Assembly (NCBI GenBank): GCA_963727845.1
Contig: CAVSHI010000003.1
Coordinates: 744,001-808,000 of the forward strand
Direction: 5' to 3'
Source of the DNA: JBEKTW01 sp963727845
Lineage (GTDB): Bacteria; Bacteroidota; Ignavibacteria; UBA10030; SZUA-254
Length of the DNA stretch: 64,000 bases
Positions 32,570 to 39,947 of the stretch are shown piece by piece (position 1 is the stretch's first letter; each line of letters starts with the position of its first letter). Under the pieces are notes generated by a model, which worked only from the letters and a program-made list of their open reading frames with translations, did not search any database and was not told the origin of the DNA. The position numbers and the translations under genes are program-made.

Positions 32570-32790
32570 CCGACACGGCAGAGGATCGACGACATCACGT
32601 CCCCTCTTCGAAACGTCTCCGCCTTCCTTCAGGCGGAGGGGACTACGGGGGTGTGTCGACGACCGGCCACCTTCTGAACTTGTACGTGAGAGTGAGGTGC
32701 CATCCCCAGTTACCCACCCCGTCGACTTCGTCGACACCCCTCCAAGGAGGGGACATCCTTTTCACCACAATTCAAATTAACCCAGTACCG
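32570..32790. repeat. Family C repeat, copy 2
   Basis: This is the partner of 15019-15238 in the same orientation. It contains a CCGCCTTCCTTCAGGCGGAGGGG hairpin in place of the first block, and a second block (CACCCCGTCGACTTCGTCGAC with CCCTCCAAGGAGGGG) nearly identical to copy 1. Upstream, 32194-32569 has no gene; a small hairpin at 32306-32322 is the only structure noted there. Confidence 0.75.
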
Positions 32791-32803
32791 GTCACCCGGA
32801 AAT

Positions 32804-32832
32804 TTGTTTGGGGAACTTTTTTGTATTATATT
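32804..32832 (+). promoter_or_regulatory. Sigma-70-type promoter of the MarR gene
   Basis: TTGTTT and TATATT are 17 bp apart, and the expected transcription start (about 32839) falls within the palindrome at 32836-32850. The leader is about 26 nt. Confidence 0.65.
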
Positions 32833-32835
32833 AAG

Positions 32836-32850
32836 TTTCAATAATTGAAG
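32836..32850. promoter_or_regulatory. Probable MarR autoregulatory operator
   Basis: TTCAATAATTGAA (32837-32849) is a perfect palindrome around a central A, placed over the transcription start of the MarR gene. MarR proteins typically bind inverted repeats of this size at their own promoters. The binding is inferred. Confidence 0.5.
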
Positions 32851-32864
32851 TTTAAAGTACTTTC

Positions 32865-33323
32865 ATGAAAACAACGCGAAAATACGGCAAGAAGGCGGAC
32901 CTGGCGCTCGGCATGTGGGTGAAGCTCGTGAGAGCCACCACCACATTCGGCAAATTGACGCTGGAAAACATCAAATCCTTCGGTCTCACAGAACCGCAGT
33001 TCGGCGTCCTCGAATCCCTCGGCCACCTGGGCCCGATGACGCTCGGACAATTATCGAAGAAACAGCTCGTGAGCGGCGGCAACATCACCTGCGTCGTCGA
33101 TAACCTCGAGAAAGAAGGCCTTGTCGAGCGAAAACGCACGTCAAAAGACCGCCGGACAATCGTCGCGCAGCTGACACCCAAAGGAAAAAAAATGTTCACG
33201 AGTATTTTCGAAAAACACGCACGGCACGTCGCATCCCTCGCCGCCGTGTTGACCGAACAGGAGCAGGAAACATTGTCCATTCTGCTGAAAAAACTCGGAC
33301 TCTCGCTGAAGGAAACATTATGA
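32865..33323 (+). CDS. MarR family transcriptional regulator
   Basis: The 152-residue winged-helix protein has the MarR layout: a dimerisation helix, then FGVLESLGHLGPMTLGQLS and CVVDNLEKEGLVERKRTSKD (recognition helix into wing). The last part is C-terminal helices. It is likely to repress its own gene through the palindrome at 32836-32850 and perhaps the YceI and DoxX genes downstream; this trio is common under MarR control. The YceI gene follows after 170 bp that contain no obvious terminator, so co-transcription is possible. Confidence 0.9.
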   Translation: MKTTRKYGKKADLALGMWVKLVRATTTFGKLTLENIKSFGLTEPQFGVLESLGHLGPMTLGQLSKKQLVSGGNITCVVDNLEKEGLVERKRTSKDRRTIVAQLTPKGKKMFTSIFEKHARHVASLAAVLTEQEQETLSILLKKLGLSLKETL

Positions 33324-33493
33324 TTTCTTTAACATAAATGATGGTGTGCACTAACACCAACAGAAATTGCAGTTGAGAAAATCCTAAATTCGAAGCACTA
33401 AATCCTAATCAAATCATAAATTCGGACTTCGAGCTTAGGATTTGCTGCATAACGCTCTCAATAATCCAACATCAATCACAAAGGAACATCGCC

Positions 33494-34093
33494 ATGAACA
33501 AACTATTCGCAATTGTCGCCGTCACGCTGATTCTCGCCGCCGGAGTTTCTGCACAGACGGTCTGGAAAGCCGACAAGGCCCACAGCAGCGTCAACTTTTC
33601 CGTCAGCCACATGGTTATTTCAGAGGTCACGGGTAATTTCAGAGATTTCGATGCGACGCTCACTTCCTCGAAAGACAACTTCTCCGATGCCGTCATCGAC
33701 GCGACCATTCAGATAGCAAGCGTCAATACCGGCAACGACAAGCGTGACACTCATCTGAAGTCGGATGATTTTTTCAATGCTGAAAAATTCCCGACCATGA
33801 CCTTCAAGAGCACGAGCATCGAAAAAACCGGCCCCGGCACATTCAAGATCACCGGCAACCTGACAATGCGTGACGTTACGAAACCCGTCGTTCTCGACAC
33901 AAAATTGCTCGGTCAGACAAAAACTCCCTGGGGAGTCACGGCGGCCGGCTTTAAGGCGACAACCGTCATCGACCGGCTTGAATTCGGAACGAAATGGAAT
34001 CAAGCTCTTGAAACCGGAGGACTCATCGTGGGAAAGGACGTCACCGTCACGCTGCTGTTTGAATTCGATAAACAGGAACAGGCTCAAAAGTAA
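33494..34093 (+). CDS. YceI family periplasmic lipid-binding protein
   Basis: The 199-residue protein has a signal peptide (ending GVSAQ) and a YceI lipocalin-like barrel. The marks are WKADKAHSSVNFSVSHM at the start of the mature part, FDATLTSSKDNFSDAVIDA, KRDTHLKSDDFFNAEKFP and the C-terminal KDVTVTLLFEF. YceI proteins bind isoprenoid-like lipids in the periplasm and are often induced by stress. It has AAAGGAA as SD and sits downstream of a MarR regulator and upstream of a DoxX gene. Confidence 0.93.
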   Translation: MNKLFAIVAVTLILAAGVSAQTVWKADKAHSSVNFSVSHMVISEVTGNFRDFDATLTSSKDNFSDAVIDATIQIASVNTGNDKRDTHLKSDDFFNAEKFPTMTFKSTSIEKTGPGTFKITGNLTMRDVTKPVVLDTKLLGQTKTPWGVTAAGFKATTVIDRLEFGTKWNQALETGGLIVGKDVTVTLLFEFDKQEQAQK

Positions 34094-34135
34094 CCGTTCA
34101 AGGGCACTTCATCAGGACGGGGAACAAATGAATCT

Positions 34136-34202
34136 CCCCGCCGCAAGCAGCGGGGTATCAAGTTGATTGTGTTTCCTTTTTATTTTCTCGCCGCAAGCGG
34201 CG
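34136..34202. repeat. Two GC-rich hairpins after the YceI gene
   Basis: CCCCGCCGCAAGCAGCGGGG at 34136-34155 and CGCCGCAAGCGGCG at 34189-34202 are two copies of one small palindromic repeat about 50 bp apart. The first could act as a terminator but lacks a T tract. The rest of 34094-34381 shows no gene. Confidence 0.6.
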
Positions 34203-34381
34203 GGGAACTAACCCCGTAGAGATTAGAAGCTGATTCACCCTGATATTCCGAATCGGACAATTGAAGGGGAAGCCGGAGGCGAGATGCAAGAACCCGAAAC
34301 AAATGACTGAGGACAAATAACCAGGAACCAACAACTAAGAACGTCTACACGTGATTATCATATAATGGAAAGGAAACATTT

Positions 34382-34792
34382 ATGGAATTCTTTGCAGGTT
34401 TACATCAGTTGAACGATTGGGGGCTTTTCGTGGTACGCCTCGCCATGGGAATCATTTTCTGGATGCACGGCAGGATGAAAATGGGCACGTGGAAAATGCA
34501 GCCGTCCGAAAAGATGCCAAAATCCCTTCTCGGAATTGTGAGAATGCTCTCGATTACGGAGCCGCTCGGTGCGCTCTCCATGGTCTTCGGATTGCTGACC
34601 CAGGTGACGGCAGTCTGCTTCGGCCTCGTCATGGTCGCGGCAATTCCAGCCAGGAGAAAGCAGGGCGCGAAGTTTCTTGACATGCAGACCACCGGATGGG
34701 AGCTCGACTTTCTGATTCTGGTTGTCAGTATCGCGCTCGCCGTGCAGGGAGCGGGTCAGTATTCCCTCGACCGTCTTCTGCTCGGAATTTAG
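34382..34792 (+). CDS. DoxX family membrane protein
   Basis: The 136-residue protein has four membrane helices with the DoxX pattern: WGLFVVRLAMGIIFWMHGRM, EPLGALSMVFGLLTQ, then VMVAAIPARRK and a final helix LDFLILVVSIALAVQG. DoxX-type proteins are associated with redox and stress complexes in the inner membrane. GGAAAGGA precedes the start. It lies between YceI and an Old Yellow Enzyme gene, consistent with a redox-stress group, but the exact partner is unknown. Confidence 0.87.
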   Translation: MEFFAGLHQLNDWGLFVVRLAMGIIFWMHGRMKMGTWKMQPSEKMPKSLLGIVRMLSITEPLGALSMVFGLLTQVTAVCFGLVMVAAIPARRKQGAKFLDMQTTGWELDFLILVVSIALAVQGAGQYSLDRLLLGI

Positions 34793-34834
34793 AATCTGGT
34801 CTTAGGACATTTTGACTACGTCTCTTGGCCTTTT

Positions 34835-34903
34835 GACCCTCTCCCACGCTCCCTCTCCCATTAATGGGAGAGGGATGTCACGTAGTGACAAGGAGAGGGT
34901 TCC
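34835..34903. repeat. CCCTCTCC-type palindromic repeat
   Basis: ACCCTCTCCCACGC to GGAGAGGGT forms complementary ends. An inner pair, CCCTCTCCCATTAATGGGAGAGGG, is a perfect palindrome, and TGTCACGTAGTGACA is another. It is similar in type to 10955-11040 and lies in the DoxX-OYE gap. Confidence 0.65.
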
Positions 34904-34952
34904 GAATGCTTCAGTGTTTCAACAACCTATTCAAATAATTTGACGAACCCAG

Positions 34953-36032
34953 ATGAGTAAACTTCTCTCGCCCATAAAAATCAGAAACCTCGAATTCAGG
35001 AACAGGATCTTCGTATCGCCGATGTGCCAGTACTCGGCGGAGAACGGAATCCCGAATGACTGGCATTTCGTTCACCTCGGAAGCAGAGCCGTCGGCGGCG
35101 CCGGACTCGTCATGACCGAGGCGACGGCCGTCTCGCCAGAAGGCAGGATTTCTCCCGCCGACCTCGGCATCTGGTCGTCCGACCACGTCACCGCGTTCAA
35201 ACGCATCGCCGGTTTTGTTGAATCGCAAGGCGCAATCGCCGGCATACAGCTCGCTCATGCCGGAAGAAAAGCGTCCACGAAGGTTCCCTGGGAAGGCGAT
35301 GGCATGATCGTCGAGAACGAAGGCGGGTGGCAGACCCTCGCCCCGAGCGCCGTGAAATTCTCCGGCAGTTACCCGCAACCGAAGGAGATGTCGGTATCCG
35401 ACCTCAGGATGGTGAATGATCAATTCGCGGAGGCCGCGCGGCGGAGCCTCGAAGCGGGATTTCATGTTGTTGAGATTCACATGGCCCACGGATACCTGCT
35501 GCACGAGTTTCTTTCACCCCTGTCCAATCACAGAAAAGACGGCTACGGCGGCGACCTCCGGAATCGAATGAAGTTCCCTCTCGATGTCGCGAAGAGCGTG
35601 CGCGACGTATGGCCCAACGATCTTCCGCTGTTCGTGCGCATCTCGGTAACGGATTGGGCCGACGGCGGCTGGGACATGCCGCAATCGATAGCGCTGGCGA
35701 AGGAACTGAAGCGCATCGGTGTGGATCTGATCGATTGTTCAAGCGGCGGCCTTATGCCGGGCGTCAATATCCCGATCGGTCCGGGGTACCAAGTCGGATT
35801 TGCGGGGTCGGTCCGCAAAGAGGCCGATATCCTCACCGGCGCGGTCGGCCTCATCACCGGGGCCGCACAGGCGGAACAGATCCTTGCAGCAGGAAGAGCC
35901 GACGTTGTTTTCTTAGCACGCGAGTTCTTGCGGGATCCGTATTTTCCGCTTCATGCGGCGAGCACTCTCGGCGACAATGCGCGGTACCCGGTCCAGTACC
36001 TGCGGGCAAAACCAAATATCAACAGGAGATAG
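34953..36032 (+). CDS. NADPH-dependent ene-reductase (Old Yellow Enzyme, YqjM-type)
   Basis: The 359-residue flavoprotein is a TIM-barrel OYE. The N-terminal VSPMCQYSAENG carries the Cys that marks the YqjM class, and HLGSRAVGGAGLVMTEATAV, QLAHAGRKAS and HGYLLHEFLSPLSNHR (substrate His and Tyr region) follow. C-terminal phosphate-binding segments are LITGAAQAEQIL and DVVFLAREFLRDP. It reduces activated C=C bonds using FMN. The aldo/keto reductase gene starts 4 bp later, forming a two-gene reductase operon for reactive carbonyl or enone detoxification. Confidence 0.93.
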   Translation: MSKLLSPIKIRNLEFRNRIFVSPMCQYSAENGIPNDWHFVHLGSRAVGGAGLVMTEATAVSPEGRISPADLGIWSSDHVTAFKRIAGFVESQGAIAGIQLAHAGRKASTKVPWEGDGMIVENEGGWQTLAPSAVKFSGSYPQPKEMSVSDLRMVNDQFAEAARRSLEAGFHVVEIHMAHGYLLHEFLSPLSNHRKDGYGGDLRNRMKFPLDVAKSVRDVWPNDLPLFVRISVTDWADGGWDMPQSIALAKELKRIGVDLIDCSSGGLMPGVNIPIGPGYQVGFAGSVRKEADILTGAVGLITGAAQAEQILAAGRADVVFLAREFLRDPYFPLHAASTLGDNARYPVQYLRAKPNINRR

Positions 36033-36036
36033 AACT

Positions 36037-37023
36037 GTGAAACAGCGACAACTGGGGAAATCAGGGCTGACAGTTTCCGCTCTCGGACTTGGCTGCATGG
36101 GAATGTCGGAATTTTACGGCCCAAGAAACGATGTGGAATCCACCGCGACGATCCATAGGGCGATCGAACTAGGAATCAATTTCTTCGACACGGCGGACAT
36201 GTACGGTCCCTTCGTGAATGAAGAGCTTGTCGGTAAAGCGTTGCGGCCGCATCGCAACAGGGTGATCATTGCCACAAAATTCGGGAATGTGCGGGGAAAG
36301 AACGGCGAGCGCCTCGGTATCAGCGGCAAGCCCGAGTACGTGCGACAGGCATGCGAGGCGAGTTTGAAGAGGCTCGGTGTCGAGACGATCGACCTTTACT
36401 ACCAGCATCGAGTCGACCCCGACACGCCTATCGAAGACACGATCGGGGCAATGTCCCGGCTTGTTGAAGAAGGCAAAGTGAGGTTCCTGGGAATGTCCGA
36501 GGCGGCGCCCGCAACGTTGCGGCGGGCGAACAAGGTGTACCAGATCACCGCTCTCCAATCGGAATACTCTCTCTGGACACGTGATGTTGAAGCCGAAATC
36601 CTGCCGGCCTGCCGCGAGCTTGGCATCTGCTTCGTCGCGTATAGCCCGCTGGGAAGAGGATTTCTCACGGGTTCCATCACGACGACGGATATGTTTCACG
36701 AAACCGACTTCCGCCGGCACCATCCGCGGTTCCAGGGAGAGAATTTACAGAAGAATCTCACGATCGTGTCGAGACTCAGGGAGCTTGCCGCCGCGAAGCA
36801 CTGTACACCGGGCCAGCTTGCGATCGCCTGGGTCCTCGCCCAAGGAGAGGATATCGTTCCCATCCCGGGCACGAAGCGGAGAACATATCTTGACGAGAAC
36901 GTCCGGTCGGTCAAAATTGAATTAACCCCGGAGGACGTGAGCATCGTGAACGAGTCCGCCCCTCCAGGTGCGACAGCGGGATTGCGTTATCCGGAACCGG
37001 CCATGCAGTCCGTCAACAAATGA
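36037..37023 (+). CDS. Aldo/keto reductase
   Basis: The protein has 328 residues from GTG 36037 (AGGAG upstream, 4 bp after the OYE stop). TIM-barrel AKR motifs are complete: LGLGCMGMSEFYG, GINFFDTADMYGP (catalytic Asp and Tyr), IIATKFGN (Lys), YYQHRVDPDTPIED (His), and the NADPH-binding end VPIPGTKRRTYLDEN. It reduces aldehydes or ketones in the cytoplasm and is paired with the OYE gene. The longer frame from 35953 overlaps OYE and has no family similarity. Confidence 0.94.
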   Translation: MKQRQLGKSGLTVSALGLGCMGMSEFYGPRNDVESTATIHRAIELGINFFDTADMYGPFVNEELVGKALRPHRNRVIIATKFGNVRGKNGERLGISGKPEYVRQACEASLKRLGVETIDLYYQHRVDPDTPIEDTIGAMSRLVEEGKVRFLGMSEAAPATLRRANKVYQITALQSEYSLWTRDVEAEILPACRELGICFVAYSPLGRGFLTGSITTTDMFHETDFRRHHPRFQGENLQKNLTIVSRLRELAAAKHCTPGQLAIAWVLAQGEDIVPIPGTKRRTYLDENVRSVKIELTPEDVSIVNESAPPGATAGLRYPEPAMQSVNK

Positions 37024-37201
37024 GACCCAGTCCCTGGAGGCATGATTGTGTCATTCTCAGTCTTGGGCTCTGTAGGAATCAGCCGCGGAAGATCCGATAT
37101 CGTACTGAGACAATGTCCCGGAGCACCTTAAGCCTTTTTTCCCTATCTTTGTAGATCACGCATAGACGCACAATCAATTTTTTGTTCTTTTAATCGCAAC
37201 G

Positions 37202-38995
37202 ATGAAACTCCTATACTCCTATCTTAAGCAGTACTGGAAGCTGATTGCCCTGGCCCTTTTCCTGGCTACGATCAACCAGGTTTTTTCACTCCTCGACCCT
37301 CTCATCTTCCGGCATATTATCGATACGTATGTATCCCGGTTCAAGGAATACACGTCGGGGGATTTTTTCAAAGGAGTCGGCGTGCTCCTGGCGGCGGCAG
37401 TCGGTGTGGCGTTTGTTTCCCGGGTCGCGAAGAACTTCCAGGACTACTACATCAACACGATCACGCAGCAGCTCGGGGCCCGGATTTATTCCGACGGCAT
37501 CCGACATTCGCTCGAGCTTCCCTACCAGGTTTTTGAAGACCAGCGAAGCGGTGAGACGCTCGGCAAGCTTCAGAAAGTGCGGGCCGACGTCGAACGCCTC
37601 ATCGCGGCATTCATCAACATCGTTTTCACTACATTCGTGGGAGTCGCCTTCGTGATGATCTACGCGTTCAGCGTCCACTGGCTGATCGCACCCGTGTACT
37701 TTTCCACCATCCCGATTCTCGCTTTTATCAGCTCCGTTATCAGCAAGAAAATCAAGACGATCCAGAAGGTGATTGTCTCCGAAACGACCGCGCTCGCAGG
37801 CGCGACAACGGAATCCTTGCGCAACATCGAGCTCGTGAAGAGCCTCGGACTGGCACAGCAGGAAATCGGACGCTTGAATTCCACAACGTCAAAGATCCTG
37901 AAGCTCGAACTGAAAAAAGTGCGGTATCTGCGGAGCCTGAGTTTCATCCAGGGATCGTCGGTCAATTTTCTGCGCACCGGCATCCTCGGGCTGATGCTGT
38001 ATCTCATTTTCTCGCAACAGATCACGTTCGGACAGTTCTTTTCATTGTGGATTTATTCGTTCTTCATCTTCGGACCGCTTCAGGAATTGGGAAACGTCAT
38101 CAATATATACCGGGAGGCGGAAGTCTCGCTGAAAAATTTTCAGGACATTCTCGACACGCCTAAAGAACGGCGGCCGGAGCATCCCGTTGCCACAGGGAAT
38201 ATCTCCCGGCTTGCGTTCGAAAACGTGACCTTCAAACATCAATCGGCCACGAACAACGCGCTGAACAATATATCATTCGAAGTCAAGCTCGGCCAGACAA
38301 TCGCGTTCGTCGGTCCGTCCGGCGCCGGCAAAACGACGCTTGTCAAGCTCCTGGTGGGTTTGTATCCGCCGCAATCGGGGGAAGTGCTGTATAATGGAAT
38401 TTCCTCCTCCGACATCGACCTTGACCAGCTTCGTGAGCGCATCGGTTTCGTCACACAGGATACCCAGCTATTCTCCGGCTCGATACGGGAAAATATGCTC
38501 TTCGTCAGTCCGAAGGCGACCGACGCAGAATGCATGGAAGTACTTCGGAAGGCCGCCTGTCAAAGCCTGCTCGCGAGAGCGGACAATGGCCTGGACACGC
38601 TGATCGGCGAAGGCGGCGTCAAGGTCTCGGGCGGAGAAAAGCAGCGCCTTTCGATCGCCCGGGCGCTGCTGCGAAAGCCCGACCTCCTGGTGTTCGACGA
38701 AGCCACATCGTCTCTCGATTCGCTGACGGAAGAAGAAATCAGTGAAACGATTCGCGACGTGACGATGCAAAAGAATCTCATCGCTATTCTCATCGCACAC
38801 CGGCTCTCCACGGTCCTCCATGCCGACAGAATTTTCGTACTGGAAAAAGGCAACATCGTTGAATCGGGAAAACACCAGGAGTTGATAAACCTCAAGGGTC
38901 TCTACTATGCGATGTGGAGACAGCAGATCGGTGAGCGACAGGACGGCCTTCTCCGGACGGCATTAACGGTCGCCCGAGAGATCGTCAGAAACTGA
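37202..38995 (+). CDS. ABC exporter (fused membrane and ATP-binding domains)
   Basis: The 597-residue half-transporter has a six-helix membrane domain (about 1-310) followed by an ABC domain. The ABC domain has VGPSGAGKTTLVKLL (Walker A), VSGGEKQRLSIARALL (signature), LLVFDEATSSLDS (Walker B) and IAHRLSTV (H-loop). It probably works as a homodimer exporting lipid, peptide or drug. A hairpin at 39089-39104 follows. It stands alone, although the TetR-controlled efflux operon begins 250 bp downstream. A possible Bacteroidetes-like -10 (TATCTTTG near 37143) precedes it, without a clear -33 box. Confidence 0.93.
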   Translation: MKLLYSYLKQYWKLIALALFLATINQVFSLLDPLIFRHIIDTYVSRFKEYTSGDFFKGVGVLLAAAVGVAFVSRVAKNFQDYYINTITQQLGARIYSDGIRHSLELPYQVFEDQRSGETLGKLQKVRADVERLIAAFINIVFTTFVGVAFVMIYAFSVHWLIAPVYFSTIPILAFISSVISKKIKTIQKVIVSETTALAGATTESLRNIELVKSLGLAQQEIGRLNSTTSKILKLELKKVRYLRSLSFIQGSSVNFLRTGILGLMLYLIFSQQITFGQFFSLWIYSFFIFGPLQELGNVINIYREAEVSLKNFQDILDTPKERRPEHPVATGNISRLAFENVTFKHQSATNNALNNISFEVKLGQTIAFVGPSGAGKTTLVKLLVGLYPPQSGEVLYNGISSSDIDLDQLRERIGFVTQDTQLFSGSIRENMLFVSPKATDAECMEVLRKAACQSLLARADNGLDTLIGEGGVKVSGGEKQRLSIARALLRKPDLLVFDEATSSLDSLTEEEISETIRDVTMQKNLIAILIAHRLSTVLHADRIFVLEKGNIVESGKHQELINLKGLYYAMWRQQIGERQDGLLRTALTVAREIVRN

Positions 38996-39088
38996 CCGCC
39001 GGTCGTTCCCCCCGGACTCGCAAAACATAGTTCACGGGAGGACCGCAACATTCCTCAAAGAAGATCGTAATTTCTCCCAGAGCCACTT

Positions 39089-39104
39089 TCCCGGCTTACC
39101 GGGA
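39089..39104 (+). terminator. Short hairpin after the ABC exporter gene
   Basis: TCCCGG-CTTA-CCGGGA is a perfect 6-bp stem with a 4-nt loop, 94 bp after the stop. It is followed by a CT-rich tract and not by a clean T run, so it is at best a weak terminator. Confidence 0.35.
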
Positions 39105-39177
39105 TCTCCTTCCTACAAGCAGCAAAAGTCGACGTGACAAGCCAGCAGGCAGCGCTCAAGGCATGAAAATCTTTTTC

Positions 39178-39206
39178 TTGACATTTGAGCCGGAAAACAC
39201 TATACT
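39178..39206 (+). promoter_or_regulatory. Near-consensus promoter of the TetR-efflux operon
   Basis: A full TTGACA and TATACT are spaced by 17 bp. The predicted start of transcription lies in the first operator repeat (39209-39223). Such a strong promoter is expected to need the repressor encoded directly downstream. Confidence 0.75.
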
Positions 39207-39208
39207 GT

Positions 39209-39241
39209 GTTCGTAAACTGAACAATGTTCATTAAATGAAC
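39209..39241. promoter_or_regulatory. Tandem TetR-type operators
   Basis: GTTCGTAAACTGAAC (39209-39223) and GTTCATTAAATGAAC (39227-39241) are two 15-bp imperfect palindromes sharing GTTC-N7-GAAC, with their starts 18 bp apart. They lie between the -10 and the TetR start codon, the usual place for autoregulation. The arms also form a third overlapping palindrome, TGAACAATGTTCA. Confidence 0.65.
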
Positions 39242-39248
39242 GATATTT

Positions 39249-39863
39249 ATGGGAATTAGCGAACGAAAAGAACGCGACAAGCAAAAGATGAGGGAACTCA
39301 TCCTCGACGCCGCAATGAAGCTTTTTCTCGATGAAGGCTACCTCAACGTCTCGATACGGAAAATCGCCGACAGAATAGAATACAGCCCGGCGACAATTTA
39401 TCTGTATTTTAAAGACAAAGACGATATCCTGTATGCCCTTCACAACGCGGGATTTGAAAAACTTTATAAACTGCAGCGCAAAGTTGTCTCAATGAAAAAT
39501 CCCGCCCAGCGCCTGTGGAAGCAGGGGGAATTGTATATACGGTTTGCCCTCGAAAATCCCGAATACTATAACCTGATGTTCATCACAAGGGGGCCCGCAC
39601 GCAGAATCGTGAAAGACGATGAGTGGAATGCCGGCCGTCGTTCGTATGAAGTCCTTCGCAACGATGTGCAGGCGGCCATCGATGCCGGCATCTTTACAAA
39701 AACCGACGCGGAAGTAGCCACGTTTGCAGTCTGGTCGCTCGCACACGGCATTGTTTCCCTGATCCTGCGTCACCGCTGTCCGATGATGGATAAGAAAGAA
39801 CTGCCGGCAATCGCGAGGGAAGCGTTCGAGTTCCTTGCGGGCAATATCGGGATCACCAAATGA
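39249..39863 (+). CDS. TetR/AcrR family regulator of the efflux operon
   Basis: The 204-residue protein has a TetR helix-turn-helix in the first 55 residues (LILDAAMKLFLDEGYLNVSI, then KIADRIEYSPATIYLYFKDK) and a helical ligand-binding C-terminus. Its gene begins 8 bp after a pair of GTTC-N7-GAAC operators under a consensus promoter. It is followed by TolC, MFP and RND genes, so it presumably represses its own operon until a toxic ligand binds. No clear SD precedes the ATG, which fits low-level repressor synthesis. Confidence 0.92.
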   Translation: MGISERKERDKQKMRELILDAAMKLFLDEGYLNVSIRKIADRIEYSPATIYLYFKDKDDILYALHNAGFEKLYKLQRKVVSMKNPAQRLWKQGELYIRFALENPEYYNLMFITRGPARRIVKDDEWNAGRRSYEVLRNDVQAAIDAGIFTKTDAEVATFAVWSLAHGIVSLILRHRCPMMDKKELPAIAREAFEFLAGNIGITK

Positions 39864-39947
39864 TTTCTGGACCCATGGCATGAGTTCTGGCGACACATGG
39901 TGCAAGATTCATCCAGGAAAGAAAAAAGTAGTCGGAGAAAACGAACA

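Noticed and set aside
34136..34155. Terminator of the YceI gene
   Set aside because: The hairpin is strong but lacks a T tract and recurs 50 bp later, so it is listed as a repeat.
35953..36036. Upstream start for the aldo/keto reductase
   Set aside because: The extension overlaps the ene-reductase coding sequence and adds no family residues; GTG 36037 has a good SD.
37143..37150. Bacteroidetes-type -10 (TATCTTTG) before the ABC exporter
   Set aside because: No -33 TTG lies at the right distance, and the other promoters in the window follow the sigma-70 pattern. It is kept only as a remark.
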